Assembly: GCA_036346395.1 (NCBI GenBank)
Contig: CM070609.1
Location: forward strand, 29,338,223 to 29,402,222
Length of the DNA: 64,000 nt
DNA from: Hsuehochloa calcarea
Lineage: Eukaryota; Streptophyta; Magnoliopsida; Poales; Poaceae
Direction of reading: 5' to 3'
The position numbers and the translations under genes were made by a program. The notes beneath the pieces were generated by a model. It searched no databases, was not told the DNA's origin, and saw nothing but the letters and a program-made list of their open reading frames with translations. Numbering within the stretch: the first letter of the stretch is position 1; the number at the start of each line of letters is the position of its first letter. Shown piece by piece: positions 11,101 through 25,000 of this stretch.

Positions 11101-11384
11101 TAGATTTTTCTTTTAAATAAATCCAGAAAATGCAAATAGCAATTAGAAAATAGCAAATGACTTTGGAAAAATTCCAGAAACTTCTATAAAATATAACCAA
11201 GCATATAGAATCTAAATAAAATAATTTTGACAATTGTTGATATTGGAATTTAGCACATTAAATCAATTTGTTCTAAAAGTCCAATTTAAGCTTTTTAAAT
11301 TAATATTCAAATAATCCAAATGGTAAATTCTCTTGCTACCAATATTTAAAAGATTTTTAAAGCTCTGAAATTTGGGATGTTACA
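8187..11384 (-). mobile_element. Gypsy element 1, 3' LTR (3,198 bp)
   Basis: Reads TGTCGGGACCC at 8187 and GGGATGTTACA at 11384 on the plus strand, so on the minus strand it starts TGTAACATCCC and ends CGACA. The polypurine tract (minus strand ttaaggggggagg) abuts 11384, making this the 3' LTR. A TATAAG at 10645-10640 is a candidate LTR promoter, followed downstream by the CG-rich leader at about 10050-10620. Long open frames in that CG-rich part have no family resemblance and are compositional. The copy at 17086 is its partner, truncated. Confidence 0.85.
10640..10645 (-). promoter_or_regulatory. Candidate LTR TATA box, element 1
   Basis: TATAAG on the minus strand in gcctataagtact. It stands at the same place relative to the CG-rich leader as TATAAT at 38358 and TATAAAG at 56121 in related LTRs, so it probably marks the U3/R boundary. 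Confidence 0.4.
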
Positions 11385-11424
11385 AACCTCCCCCCTTAAA
11401 CGAATCTCGTCACCGAGATTCCGG

Positions 11425-14400
11425 CTAGCTAGAGAAAAGGCTAGGGAACTCGGATTTCAACTCTTCTTCACGCTCCCACGCTGCTTCTCCTTCCGAGTGG
11501 TTACTCCACCGACTTTGCGTAAACGAACGGTCTTGCTTCAGTGCGGCGCTCTGCGACATCCAAAATCCTAACAGGCTGTTCTTTGTACGTGAGATCCTCC
11601 TTCAGTTCAATTGACTCCAACGGGGTCTGCTCTTCTGGCACACGAAGACACTTCTTCAGCTGAGAGACATGAAAGACATCATGCACTCCTGCTAACGACT
11701 GCGGTAGCTCCAATTGGTACGCAACTTCTCCACGCCGTTCCAAAACCTTGAATGGACCCACATACATTGGAGCAAGCTTCCCTTTGGTGTGGAATCTCTT
11801 AACACCTCTCGAGCGGAGTAACTCAAGATACACAAAATCCTCGGTTCAAAGTCGAGGTCACGACGACGATTATCGGCATAACTCTTTTGCTCGGATCGGG
11901 CTATTTTTAACCTCTCTCTGATCATAGCAACTTGTTCTTCGGCTTCCTGAATAATATCTGGCCCGAACACTACTCGTTCAGCTGTCTCTGACCAATTCAA
12001 CGGAGTTCTGCAGGCACGACCATACAAAGCTTCAAATGGTGACATCTGCAAACTGGCTTGATAACTGTTGTTGTACGAGAATTCGGCATACGGTAAACTC
12101 TTATCCCAACTGGTAGCATTAGCTAAGGCACAGGCTCTCAACATATCTTCTAATATCTTGTTGACTCTTTCATCATCCATCCATGCGTGGATGATAAGCG
12201 ACTAAAATTCGATGAGTTCCTGTGGCTTCATGTAGACTCTGCCAAAAACGAGAGGTGAATTGAGATCCTCGATCTGACACTATCTTCTTAGGCACACCGT
12301 GCAGACTGACAATTTTTGTCATATACAATTCCGCCAAGCGGTCTCCTGAGTAAGTGGTTTTGACTGGCAAGAAATGGGCAACCTTAGTCAAACGATCCAC
12401 TATTACCCAAATCGAATCATAACCTGATTGAGTCTTGGGTAAACCGGTAATGAAATCCATACCGATCTCTTCCCACTTCCATTCTCGTATTTTCACGGTT
12501 GTAGCAATCCTGCCGGTCTCGATGCTCTGCTTTTACTTTCGACACACGCCGCATAAGGCAACGAACTCGCGACGCCTCGCTTTAAGTTTGGCCACCAAAA
12601 CTTATTCTTAACATCCCGATACATCTTAGTGCTTCCAGGTGAATTGAATACTTTGAGTCATGGGCTTCCTTCGTAATCACCGTCTTAATCCATCAATATC
12701 CGGTACACGATACGCCCATTGATCCACAAGATATCCCGATCATCTATGGTGAAGTCTTTAAATTTTCCTTCCGACATCTTCTTCTTGAGATCGAAAACTC
12801 GTAATCCTTAGGTTGAGCTTCACGAACTGCTTCTCCAGAGTAGACTGTACTTCCAAATTGGCCACAAATCCTTCCGAACAACTTCTAGTCAGTAGCTTCG
12901 GAATTCCTCCCAAGTTCGAACACAACTCTTTGCTTCCAGAGCATTGCAAGAGTTCTTACGACTCGGTGCATCCGCAACTACATTGGCCTTACCAGATGGT
13001 AATGGATTCCAAGATTATAATCCTTTATTAATTCCAACCATCTTCTCTCTCATGTTCAAATCGATCGAGTGAATATGTACTTCGTGCTCTTATGATCCGT
13101 AGACTTCACAAATGACACGATGAGATAATGATGCCAAATCTTCAAAGCATGCACTACGACTAATTCCAAATCATGGGTAGGATAGTTCTCTTCATGAGGC
13201 CTTAATTGCCTTGACGCATAAGTTTACGCCTCTTCCTTCTTGCATAAGGACACATCCTAATCCTTGACGCTAAGCATCACAATAGATATCAAAATCCTTA
13301 CTAATATCCGCAAAACTAGCATGGGTCAAGTCAAACGCTTCTTCAATTCTTGAAAACTCTCTTCACATGCTGGGGTCCAAAAGTACTTCTTCTCTTTCTT
13401 CAATAATTGCGTAAGAGGCTTAGCAATTGTTGAGAATCCTTCAATGAAACGACGATAGTATCCTGCCATTCCCAAGAAACTACGAATTTGAGTAACCGTC
13501 TTGGGCTGCTCCCAATTCATTACAGCTTTAACCTTCCCGGGGTCAACTGCTACTCCTTCGGCTGTCATCACATGACCGAGAAAATCAACTTTCTTCTTCC
13601 AAAAGTCACACTTGCTGAACTTGGCATACAGCTGATGTCCTCTGAGCTTTTCTAGGATTAATCTCAAATGTTCTGTATGTTCTTCTTCTGACTTTGAGTA
13701 TACCAAAATATCATCAATAAACACTACCACGAACTTATCCAAATATTCCATGAATACTTTGTTCATCATGTTCATGAAGTAGGCAGGGGCATTAATCAAT
13801 CCAAAAGACATGACTAGAAACTCATAATGTCCATACCGGGTGAGAAAGCGGTCTTTGGTACATCCTTAGGACAAATTTTCAATCGATGATAACCTCGATC
13901 GCAGATCGATCTTAGAGAATACTCCGCTCCTTTCATCCGGTCGAACAAATCATCAATTCCGGCAATGGGTACTTGTTCTTGATGGTGACTTCGCTGAGAG
14001 AACGATAATCGATACACATTCTCATACTTCCATCTTTCTTCTTGACGAACAAAACAGTGCTCCCCATGGCGATTTAACTAGGTCTTACAAAACCTTTCTC
14101 CAAGAGTTCTTCTATCCGCTTCTTCATTTCCACAAGTTCATCGACCGCATCCGATAGGGTCTCTTGAAATTGGTGCCGTTCTCGCACTAGATCGATGACA
14201 AACTCAATGTCACGGTCCGTGGCATTCCCGTAATTCTTCCGAAATACGTCTGATAATCTTTTACTACTGTACATCTTCTAAGGAAACCGTCTTCGATCGT
14301 TGACTACCAAATGTCCATCACGCATCGAGGTGGCTAGAAATTCTACTTTCTTTCCGTGGTATCCTCAATTGTCACGGCTCTTGCCACAATCTAGCATCGC

Positions 14401-15744
14401 TTATGTTTGGATAACCAATCCATACCAAGGATGACATCTATGGTCCGAGTGTCTAGAACTATTAGGTTGGCTAGAAACTCAACTCCGCCTATGAGTAGCC
14501 TAGCTCCTAAACATCCAACTTTAGAACTTAGCTCGCTCCAGCGATCGACTAACAGAGTATGCTTAAGATGCATAACTTCCAATTTGTTCTTAGTTGCAAA
14601 AATTCCGAAACAAACGAATGCGAAGCTCGTAATCAAATGTAATCGATGCAGTCTTGAATTTACTAGGAACTTACCCAAGACAACGTCCAGTGCTTCTTGG
14701 GCTCCTTCTAGAGTGACGTGGTTGACACGGCCTCGACCACCGATGTCGGTGCTCCTCCGGATTGACCGGTAGCTTGAGAAGTTCCTTAATGGTTGTCTTG
14801 TACTGGTGTCTTGGCTGGTGTGTTCCCAAGGTTGAAGCGCATCGAGTGATAGTCCCATTCTGCGGACATCGGTTGGCGAAATGCCCCGCCGACGGCGGTA
14901 AAGCAAACTCGTTGTATTCTCGTGGGTTGCTTATCGGATTGGGGTTGATCGTGCGTGGTTGCGGAAGTTCGAGCAATCGGGCGAGTCTGCAAGTTGGTGC
15001 GTGGTCCGCGACTGCGTGGTGGAAAACGGCTAAATGCGGTGGAATCATTCTTGCCTCACCGGGTTGGTGACTTCCTTGCCGAGCCATTCTGCGCTTACGA
15101 TGATCTTCTAATTCCTTGCGCTTATCCTCTAGAATCAAAGCCTTGTTGATTAACTCTTGAAAATCAGGAAAGGTGTGGGCGATCAAGTTGACTTGAAGTC
15201 CAGTGTTCAATCCCTTCAGAAAACGACTCTGACGAGCCTTGTCAGTGGCGACATCTTCTGCAGCATATCGAGCAAGTTGTGAGAACTTGTTGAGGTAATC
15301 AGTCACGGACATTCCTCCTTGCTTGAGAGCACAGAATTCATCCTTCTTTAGATCCATGATTCCTTCTGGTACATGATACTGGCGAAAAGCAGTTGTGAAC
15401 TCTTTCCAAGTAATGTCTTGCGGCGTTCCATGCGCTGCACAAAAGTTTTCCCACCATTCGGCGGCAATGCCTTCCATCTGGTGAGAGGCGTACAAAACTT
15501 TTTCATGATCGCTGCATTGAGTGATCAGTAGTTTTCTCTCAATAACACGTAGCCAATCATCAGCTTCTACTGGTGAGACATGTCCAGAAAAGGTTGGTGG
15601 ACGGGTCCTCATAAACTCCGCCAACTTGGATGATCCATTGTGACCATGAGCAACTGGGCTCCATTGTGATGTCGATTGTTGTTGCTCGTTATTCATAGCT
15701 TGCATCCGATTCATCATGGTGTACATCACCGGTCCGAGTGCCAT
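11425..15744 (-). pseudogene. Gag-Pol polyprotein of gypsy element 1, frameshifted
   Basis: Minus-strand order: Gag (15744-about 14950) with FSGHVSPVEADDWLRVIERK and AAEWWENFCAAHG, a damaged zinc knuckle (GHFANRCP); protease region ending DVILGMDWLSKH (about 14430-14400); reverse transcriptase (14274-about 13500) with MSFGLINAPAYFM and the catalytic FIDDILVYS; RNase H; integrase core (12496-about 11900) with WEEIGMDFITGLPKTQSGYD and HGVPKKIVSDRGSQF; and a chromodomain ending WSNHSEGEAAWEREEEL before TAG at 11427-11425. Roughly ten frameshifts break it, many at CAG/CTG sites, so some may be sequence error. Gag packages the RNA, Pol copies and integrates it, and the chromodomain steers integration to heterochromatin. 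15745-17085 is leader, with only a glutamate-rich frame at 16630-16304. Confidence 0.85.
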
Positions 15745-17085
15745 GAATGCTCCAAAATTCTCGCAGATCGATCAAGGTGCTTGTGGTGGAACCTTCATGG
15801 GATTTGCTCCGCCCTTCCGACATCGAGTATCGTAACCACTTGCGCAGCCTTGGCGAGTCCGAACCATCCGTGAATCTGCAAGGGTTAGATAAGGTAGCAA
15901 GCACGAGATAAGTTGTAGAACTAAGCGGGGTAGGTAAAACCCAACAACATATTTTAAGAAAGCTCAACTGAAACTCTTGTATTGATTAAGATAATAGTAT
16001 GGCTTGCAACAAATGCCTAAGGGCCTTTGCAGCTCATACTTGCACACAAAAATAAAGACGAACTTAAGCACACCAAACTACCGCCTAAAGGGCGACTCAA
16101 GACATAAAATCGCTAAGCTCAAACAACGAGAAGACTACTCAATCAAATAGCCTCCGTAGCCTTGACGGTGCTCCCGCCTGCTGTAGACCTGAAAGTGAGC
16201 TGGCATCCTCGCAAACTGATCTTGATGTCCCGGGGATGGTGCAATAGGAGCAGTGTCCCCGTGCAGTCTTCTTTGGTGCTTCGCTCACTGCTCTCTGCTC
16301 TTCTTACAGTTCTGCGGTCCATCGCCTTCTTCGTGGTCTTCCTCTTCGATCTTCTTCGTGATCGTGTCGTCCATAAAGAGTTTCTTCTAATATGGCGATC
16401 CTTTCTTCAGCTCTCTGAAGAGTCTCATAGGTACACTCCAGCTCTGTGGCGGCTAACTCCAACGATTCTTCCTGAGCAGCGGCGAACTGGGCGAGATGCA
16501 CAACGGTGGCGTTGTCTTCTCCCTCCGTAGACGGAAAACGTGCAGCAAGATCCACGTCGGAAGTGCGGGGATGATAACGAAAACGTGTCACGAAGCTCGA
16601 GAGTAGATGTTGCGATCCTCGGGATGGCAAGGCGCGAAGACTCTGGATTGCTTCAATCCAAATACTCCTTCGAGCCGAGATGTTCGATGGTTTGCTTGCC
16701 TTAGTGTTCCTGGCGCGAGACGGTCAAATGGCGATCACTCCACGATCTCTACTGCTCACAATCCAAGCACCGCCACGGTACAATGGACGATCGAACCTCC
16801 AAGTACTTGTAGCAACTTCCAAAGCTCGGCGCAAGTCCTCCCTTGCGCTCTCCATAACTCAAGACGAGGCATCCGCAAGATGGACAAGGATATGAAAACA
16901 ACTTTAAAACAAATGGGAGAGAAAGAATTTCATAGTAGTTGAGTCAAGAGAGACATGAGATGAGTTAAAGAGTTCAATTAATCTTGCAAGTTAATATTTG
17001 CTTTAGAAAATAGTTTTGGACTCACTAAGAACGGCCAATCTAGCTGAGGTCAAGACCTCACAATCGGATGGCTCGATACCACCTC

Positions 17086-19121
17086 TGTCGGGACCCAAAT
17101 ATGCAAATCTGACCCTCTCAGTATTCTCGCACTAGTCCAGATCACGCTAGTGCACACAAAGGTCAACATTGATGAAATATCACATCCATACAACGAATAT
17201 AAGAATAAACGAGTACTTTAAATAACAAATAATCTGTTGGGACCTTATGGTCGAGTGTTACATTTATTAAGCCATGCAAGGTCGATAATAAAGAAATAAA
17301 CTGCAATGAAACGAAATAAACTCCGTGGCTCCCATCAATTTACCACAGCAACCGATCGATCAAGACCCTAACGCTCAACCTTCGAGAACTCTTCTTCAAA
17401 AGCAAAGATTTACTCCTCCACTTCGTTGATTTGTTTAGCAAGAGTGAGTACACACCGCACTCGCAAGTCATACCACGTAATGCAATTTATAGATGATGGC
17501 TTATTCCAAAGGAATGGCTTCGTGGTTGTTTTGCGTAAATACAACATTTGCAATTGAATACAAATAATAGATTGAAAGCATAATTCCAAAACAAATAGAC
17601 AATAATAAGTTAACAATTGATTTCACAAAGGACACACAGTCTAATCAAGTTCTTTCACACACCAACAAGTTATCTCACACACCGACCCTTCCCAATTGTT
17701 TTATGAAAACTACCCTCGTGTGAAATTCCCGAGCATGTCCATAACCGAGGACGCGGCTATTCAATAGATTGGTTTAAACACTCTGCAGAGGTTGTACACT
17801 TTACCCACACGATGAAACCAACCGGATCGAGTTGATCACAACAAAACCTTTCGAGACTTCATCTCAAACAATGACACTCTGTGTGCTTTATCGCCGTCAA
17901 TTTGTACACACACCCTTTGGAACGACACACACCATTGGACAGGATGCAATGAACCGTCCCGCGATGTGACATATCACACCTCCACCCATCACATAGCTTA
18001 AATACAACCCGAGTTGTCAATGTCAAGACTCCATAACTTACTAAGTCGCCCACCCATACTAGGCATGTTGTCGCACAAGAAGGCCCAGCCTCAATGGCGC
18101 ACAAAGTTAAGTCCTTAATTGACTAAGGCAAGACTTCCGCTTTAACCCAAATCACAAAGTTTAATAAGCACACACTCCACCATTCACACAGAATCCACCA
18201 CTTGCCTCGGTCTAAATCTTTTCCCACCGTTGATTAAGTGCAACACATGCCATCAACGAGTAATAGCACACAAAGACACACAGTTTCATCACACAGCTCC
18301 ATAATCACTTAGTCAAGTTTATAATTGCAACTCTCACATGAATTGATGACTCGTGGCATGGCTAAGCGCCTAATCGATCTAACCAACCCACGTTGGTGCT
18401 ACGATAATACCAACTAATTATTAACCAACCTAGGGTGACAAAAGATCATGGCATGCAATAGACAAGGTGGCATAACAATTTGGATTAATAACTACACCCA
18501 AAAGCATTTAAATAAATAATTGAAATAGAATGCAATACATTGAAACAAAGTATTTTGAAAACTGGGTTCAAAATGATCAAAGGTATAACTTGCCTTGGAA
18601 TAGATCTAGATATTGGTCTTGGTCTTGAGGTGCTCCTTCTTCTGCAAAATTCCCCGAAGTATCGACGTCTACTCGCAAACAAGACAAAAGAAATAAAACA
18701 AATAAATAACAGAGGCAAAACAAACTCCAAAAATTAAATAAAATTCACCATTAAATAGATCTTAATTTTATATGAATGTACAAATTTGAATGGGCTCAAT
18801 TGGACTTCGGATGCAAAAGATATGGGCTTTGGAAGATTGGAAAAACAATTAAACCCTAATTTGGATTTTCTCGAATTTCCCGAATTATTTTTATAAAGGA
18901 AATTCGGATTAATGACGCAATCGGCCGACGTCAAGAATGAATTTCCACCGAAAAAGAAATAATTAAAACCGCATCGACAGTGGGACCCATCGCCGGGATC
19001 TCGGGCTCACGGTGGACCAAATCCACCAAGCCTCTGGATCCGGGTCGGGGCTGAGGTGGCGCACCCACGCGCGGGTGGCACTGACGCGGCGCCAACAAGG
19101 CTGACACGCACGCACAGGGGC
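17086..19121 (-). mobile_element. Gypsy element 1, 5' LTR, truncated (2,036 bp)
   Basis: Closely matches 8187-10213 over its whole length, starting TGTCGGGACCC right after the primer-binding site. It ends abruptly at 19121, where the LTR of element 2 begins (TGTCGGAACCCC). Differences from the 3' LTR cluster at CAG and CTG words. Confidence 0.85.
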
Positions 19122-22042
19122 TGTCGGAACCCCGGGTGTCACACAACCCCGAGACCCTCTGTGCATACCAAGCTAGTCCCATGATCAGTAGCTAGCTTGC
19201 ACAGCTAAACAATGATGCATTCATAACCATTCAACAACGAACTAATGAAGCGCATAAAGTAATATTAATTAAAACAAAGAAAGACCTTATGGTCAAGGTT
19301 CTTACAAAAGTCGCCTCACAGGCTTAGCAACAACAGAGTATCCGCAATGGAAATCTCAAAATACGTGGAGACCAATCGACATGCCCACAGGCAATCGAGT
19401 GGAGGACGTGACCTAGTTCGCGAAGTCTTCAAAGTAGCCTTCCTCATAGAACTCAACATTCCCTGATTCTTCTGCTGGGACTGATCAACAAAGGGCATAA
19501 AGCCGTGAGTACATAAAGTACTCAGCAAGTCGTAGAGAAATGTATGCACTTAGTATTCATGACAGGCTTAAGCAAGGATGGTTTTATGGTTAATTTGCAG
19601 AAAGCAAGTTTAACAAGAATACAATAATTAGATTGCAAAGCGTGGTTTTAAATGAATAATAGATAGATAACCAAGTTCTTTTGAATCAAACAAAGAACAT
19701 CCCGCTCACTTCCCAACCATTCCAACCAAACGCTTACATCGAACCAAACCACATTTTTGAAAATACTACCCTTGCGCGAAATCACTGTGCATGTCCGTGA
19801 ATCGGGACACGGCTATTCGAATAGATTTTGACACTCGCAGAGGTTGTACACTTTACCCACAAGAGATAAATCACTTGTAATGTCCGTCGACACACTTCCG
19901 AGGGTGTGCGACTAAGTGACTATCACAAGGCCTTTACAAAGTTCCATTTTGCCTCGGCTCGTTTCGCTAAGGTTTCGCCATCACAAATTTCTCTTGCGCC
20001 AATAATCAACCCTAACAGTAACCGACCCAAAACTTCCTAATTAGTTGGCCGTGTCCGTCCCATACCGGACTTGTGGTTGCACGAGGTGACCCAGATCAAT
20101 GACTTGCAAAGTTAAGTCCTTAGTTGGCTGCTCAGACAAGTCTACCACAACCCAATGTGCATCACACACCCACTCTAGCTTCCTACCTCAAGCCCGAGCA
20201 TAAATCATTTTTGTTCAATCCCACCAAATGGCAATCCTCGCCATGGCACAACATCTTTTAATAAAAGTGGCCTCACACCACAATTCCATAGTTCCATTAG
20301 TCAAATTTCAATAATCAATGAACATGTGATCGAAGGTCTCGCGGGTAACTAAAGCATGTCTAAGCAATAATACGCTCCCAAGTTGGTGATACAATTATGT
20401 CCAACTAGTATTAACCATCCTATGGTGTCCAAGGATATATGTCATTCAAGGAGACATTTCATTTTCAATTTATCAAGGAGGCATAATGGCAATTTGGTAA
20501 TTATCTACTCCCAAAACCATTTTTAATAAACTAGCCATGCATGATAATTTAAAGCAATATACATTTGTAAAATGGGTTCAACATGGTCAAAGGCCTACGA
20601 CTTGCCTTCGTTGGCGAGGAGAGAGTCTTCTGATCGTCGGTCAAGAAATCTTCCAAACGCCTAATCTACACGCATGAGAAAAGCAACAAATAAATAAAAC
20701 AGCACCAAATGAACTCCAAAAATTACAAAACCAGTGCCAAATGAAAGAGGGTGAATTTATATAAATTTAGAAATTTGGATCACCCAAATCGGAGTTCGGA
20801 TGTGAAAGTTATAGCCAAAAGAAGTTTCAAAATCACATAAAATGATGAAATTAGGGTTTTCGGATTTTCCGGAATTATTTTTCTACTGGAAAACCGGATT
20901 TTCGACGTCACCGGCCACGCGTGCGCTACGTGGCAGCCACGCTGGCGAATCACGACGCGGGCGCCGACGTGGCGCCACGCTGCGTGCCACGCGGGCTCGG
21001 GCCCACGTCGAGAGAGAGAGAGAGAGAGAGAGAGACTGGCGCGGCGGCGGCGGCGGCCGAGTCGAGAAGACGGCGGCGACGCCACGGAGAACGCGAGGCG
21101 CCGGAGAGAGCGGCGGCGGAGGCGCCGAGAGCGGGGAAGAGAGGAGAGCGCGCGGCGATGCAACCGAGCGAGAGAGAGAGAGAGAGAAGAGAGGAGAGAA
21201 GCGGCGCGGCGCTTTAAAGCGGCGGCCACGACGAGCGGACGGATAGCGCGGCCGCGTGGCGGGGACGAGAGCGGAGCCGTCCGATTCGACGGACGGTGGC
21301 GAGCGAGGCGAGGCGCGGCGACGAAGGCCGTCCGATTTCGACGGACGCTGGGAGGCGAAGAGGCGCGGCGAGGGAGACGAAGCGGGCGCCGTCCGATTTC
21401 GATCGGACGGTGGGAAGCCGGAGGGGCGCGGCGAGGCGATGGCGCCGGATCGCGATCCAACGGCCGAAAGCGAGGCGCGAGGCGAGCACGATGGGACGTT
21501 GGATGGAGATCCAACTACGGAGGGCGACGGTCGCGCGACGGAGCGAAACGGCCGCGGAGCGAGGCCGCCGGCGCGAAAACAGTGATTGGGCCGAGAGATT
21601 CGCCCAAAACCGAAAAGGGATTTTTAAATAGTTTTTAATTTACAGAAATTCAAATAAGACAAAAGGCAATTTAGAAAATAGCAAATAGACTCCAAAAATT
21701 CTAGAAAAATTCATAGAAATTCCTTGACTTATTCTAGACTTAATAAAATACTTTTAACTTTAAATTTTCTTTTTCTTTTGCAAATAAAATAACTTTTCCA
21801 TTTCGGATAAATCAAAAATCAATTTCTAAAATCCAATAAATCCAAGAAAATTCTTAAAATAATAATTTTGATTTTAAATTCCAGAAAACTCAATCAAACC
21901 AACTTTAATTTAATTGAAGTTTGATTAATTCATATTAAACATGCAATTGAATTCTGAAATTCCAAATTAAGCTTTTGACAAATAGAAGCAAATGGTTTTC
22001 TTTTAAAATTTTTCAAAAACTCCTGAAAAACGGGACGTTACA
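19122..22042 (-). mobile_element. Gypsy element 2, LTR B (2,921 bp)
   Basis: Plus strand starts TGTCGGAACCCCGGG and ends GGGACGTTACA, with the polypurine tract (minus strand ttaagaggggtagg) immediately beyond 22042. It therefore serves as the 3' LTR of the internal region at 22043-27064. A GA microsatellite (21010-21034), a CG-rich leader with repeated ccgtccgatt...gacggacgg palindromes (about 21260-21415) and an AT-rich tail follow. Over the AT-rich last 400 bp it appears letter-identical to LTR A. The long CG-rich open frames here have no recognisable product. Confidence 0.9.
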
Positions 22043-22054
22043 AACCTACCCCTC

Positions 22055-25000
22055 TTAAAGGGAATCTCGACCCCGAGATTCAGGCTGACTAGAGAATAGG
22101 TGGGAAACTCACCTTCAGTCTTCTTCTCGCTCCCAAGTGGCTTCTTCTTCTGTGGTTGCTCCATCGACCTTGCGTAAACGGATGATCTTGCTTCTTGTCA
22201 CCCGCTCGCTACTTCCAAAATCTTGATGGGATGCTCCTTGTAGGTGAGGTCTTCTTGCGGCAATTGATTCCACCGCATCCGCTTCTGCACACGCAAACAC
22301 TTCTTCACCGTGACACGTGGAAGACATTATGCACATCCGATACCGAGGCGGAAGGTCCAACCGTAAGCGACTTCTCCTCTTCTGCTAGAACGAAAGGTCC
22401 GATGTACCTTGGTGCAAGCTTTCCACTTACTCAAACGACGATCCTTTGAGAGGCGACACCTTCAGTACACATGATCACCAGTGCAAAAGCTAGATCTCGC
22501 GACGCTATCGCGATAACTCTTCTCGCTCGGTCCAGGCTGCTTTTTCAACCTTTCTCCGATTGATCGAACTTGCTCTTCGGCTTTTTCCAAAATATCCGCC
22601 CAAACACTTGTCTTTCGCCTACTTCATTCCAATACAAGGGTGTTCGTGATTTTCTTCCATAAAGAGCTTCAAATGGAGACATCCGAGGCTTGACTGTAGT
22701 CGTTGTTATAGGAAAACTCGCATAAGGTAGCATTTGATCCCAATCGGTCTCGATTCGCTAAGGCACAAGCCCTTAACATATCTTCTAGGATTTGATTTAC
22801 TCTTTCTCATCATCCATCCGTCTGGGATGATAAGTCAGATCAAATTTAGATTAGTACCCAAAACATCGTGCAACTTCGCCAAAATCTTGAGGTGAACTGG
22901 GTTCCTCGATCCGACACGATCCTTTTCGCACTCCATGCCGCACACTATCTTTGCCATGTACAATTCTCGCTACTATCACCGAGTAGGTAGTCTTGATCGG
23001 GAGAAAGTGAGCAACTTTGGTTAGACGATCCACAATTACCCGTGATAGAATCATATCCCGACCTTGTCCTTGGCAAACCAAAGGATAAAATCCATGCCAA
23101 TTTCTTCCCATTTCCATTCGTGCACTTTCAAGGGTTGCAGGAGTCCAAAGAGTCTTTGATGCTCGGCTTTAACTCACGATGCACATCACACCGAGACACA
23201 TACTCGCAATCTCACGCTTCATGCTAGGCCACCAATACATTTCTTTAAGGTCTTGGTACATCTTTGTGCTTCCAGGTGAATGGAATACAAAGTTTCATGG
23301 GCTTCCTTGAGTATCACCGCTTAAGCTCTTTACGATCCGGAACACGATTCGCTTGTCAAACCAAATGGTGCCTTGCTCATCTTCCAAAATCTCGTGGCTT
23401 TACCTTTCTTCATGATGCTCTTGATTTCCTTAATATTGGCATCTTCAACTTGAGCTTCCTTGATCCGATTCCGCAAAATGGGTTGAACTTCTAGGCGCCT
23501 AGATAACCTTCTTCAACCAACTCTAACTTGAGCTTCGAATTCTTCATGCGAGTATCGTCGATTTTCCTTGATCGATGGTATTGCAAGAGACTTTTCTCGC
23601 CAAGGCATCCGCCACAACATTAGCTTTGCTCGGTGGTAGTGGATTCCAATATCATAATCCTTGATTAACTCTAACCACCTTCTTTGCCTCATATTAAGAT
23701 CACCGAGTGAAAATGTACTTCAAGCTCTTATGGTCCGTAGACTTCACAATGATTTCCAATAAGGTAATGACGCCATATCTTTAAAGCATGCACTACTAGC
23801 CTAACTCCAAGTCATGAGTGGGTAATTCACTTCATGAGGCCTCAATTGACGGAAGCATAGGCTACTACCTTCCTTTCTTGCATCAGACACAACCAAGTCC
23901 TTGCCGGATGCATCACGTAAAATCTCAAAATCCTTCCGACATCGCAAAATCAACACCGAGTCGTTGTCGACGCTTCTTCAACTCTTGAAAACTTTGCTCA
24001 CAACTGCTGTCCAAGCAAATTTCTTTTCTTTCTTCAACAAATGAGTGAGGGTCTTGCTATCTTGGAGAATCCTTCTATGAATCGACGATAGTATCCTCGC
24101 CATTCCAAGAAAACTTCGACTGAGGCAATCGACTTGGGTGACTCCCAATTAAGCACATCCTTAACCTTGCTAGGGTTAACAGATACTCCTTCCGCAGACA
24201 TGACATGTCCCAAGAAAGTAACTTCTTTCATCCAAAACTCACACTTGCTGAATTTAGCATAGAGTTGATGATCTCTAAGCTTATTCAGACCAAACGGAGG
24301 TGCTCTTCATGCTCTTCTTCACTCTTGAATACACCAAAATATCGCCAATAAAGACAATGACGAACTTATCCAAATATTCCATGAATACTTTATTCATCAA
24401 GTTCATAAAGTAAGCAGGGCATTGGTCAATCCAAATGACATGACCGTGAACTCATACACCCATACCGGGTTGAGAAAGTCGTCTTGGGGATGTCTTCCGA
24501 CGAATCTTCAACTGGTGATAACTCGACCTCAAGTCTATCTTGGAGAACACACCGCTCCTTTCAACCGATCAAACAAATCATCGATCCCGGGCAGAGGGTA
24601 CTTGTTCTTGATGGTGACCTCATTGAGGGCTCAGAATCCACACACATCCGCTGGGTACCATCCTTCTTGCAACAAAGATCACTGGGCTCCCAAGGTGAAG
24701 AACTTGGCCTGACAAAACCTTTCTCTTGCATTTCTTCAATTTGCTTCTTCACCAACCAAATCATTGACAGTAATCAGAGGGTCTCTTGAAAATAGGAGCA
24801 GCCTCGAACAAGATTGATGACAAACTCCAAGTCTCGGTCCAGCGGCATTCCGTAGGTCATCAGAAAGACATCCGGGAACTCACGACCATCGCACTTCTTC
24901 CATAGATACAACACTGCACGCAGACAAAAGATCCAAATAGCTTCTCCGGGAGGCTTCAAACTTTACCTTGGTTCCATCCGGATCGACCAAAGTGATGCTT

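Larger units (their letters stand above)
8187..19121 (-). mobile_element. Ty3-gypsy element 1 (Tekay/Del chromovirus type), 5' LTR truncated
   Basis: Minus-strand order is 5' LTR remnant (19121-17086), primer-binding site (minus strand tggtatcgagcc near 17080), leader, gag, protease, reverse transcriptase, RNase H, integrase with chromodomain, polypurine tract and 3' LTR (11384-8187). LTRs of about 3.2 kb and a C-terminal chromodomain are what rice RIRE3/RIRE8-like Tekay elements show; the name is inferred. The 5' LTR is cut at 19121 by the next LTR, and the missing 1.2 kb of it is not found on the other side of the array, so a deletion followed. Confidence 0.8.

Noticed and set aside
20780..21514. 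Long minus-strand open frame (244 codons), with a partner of 257 codons at 28726-29499
   Set aside because: Both lie in the CG-rich leader of the two LTR copies, are Arg/Ala/Ser/Pro-rich by composition, lose frame relative to each other and have no known domain.
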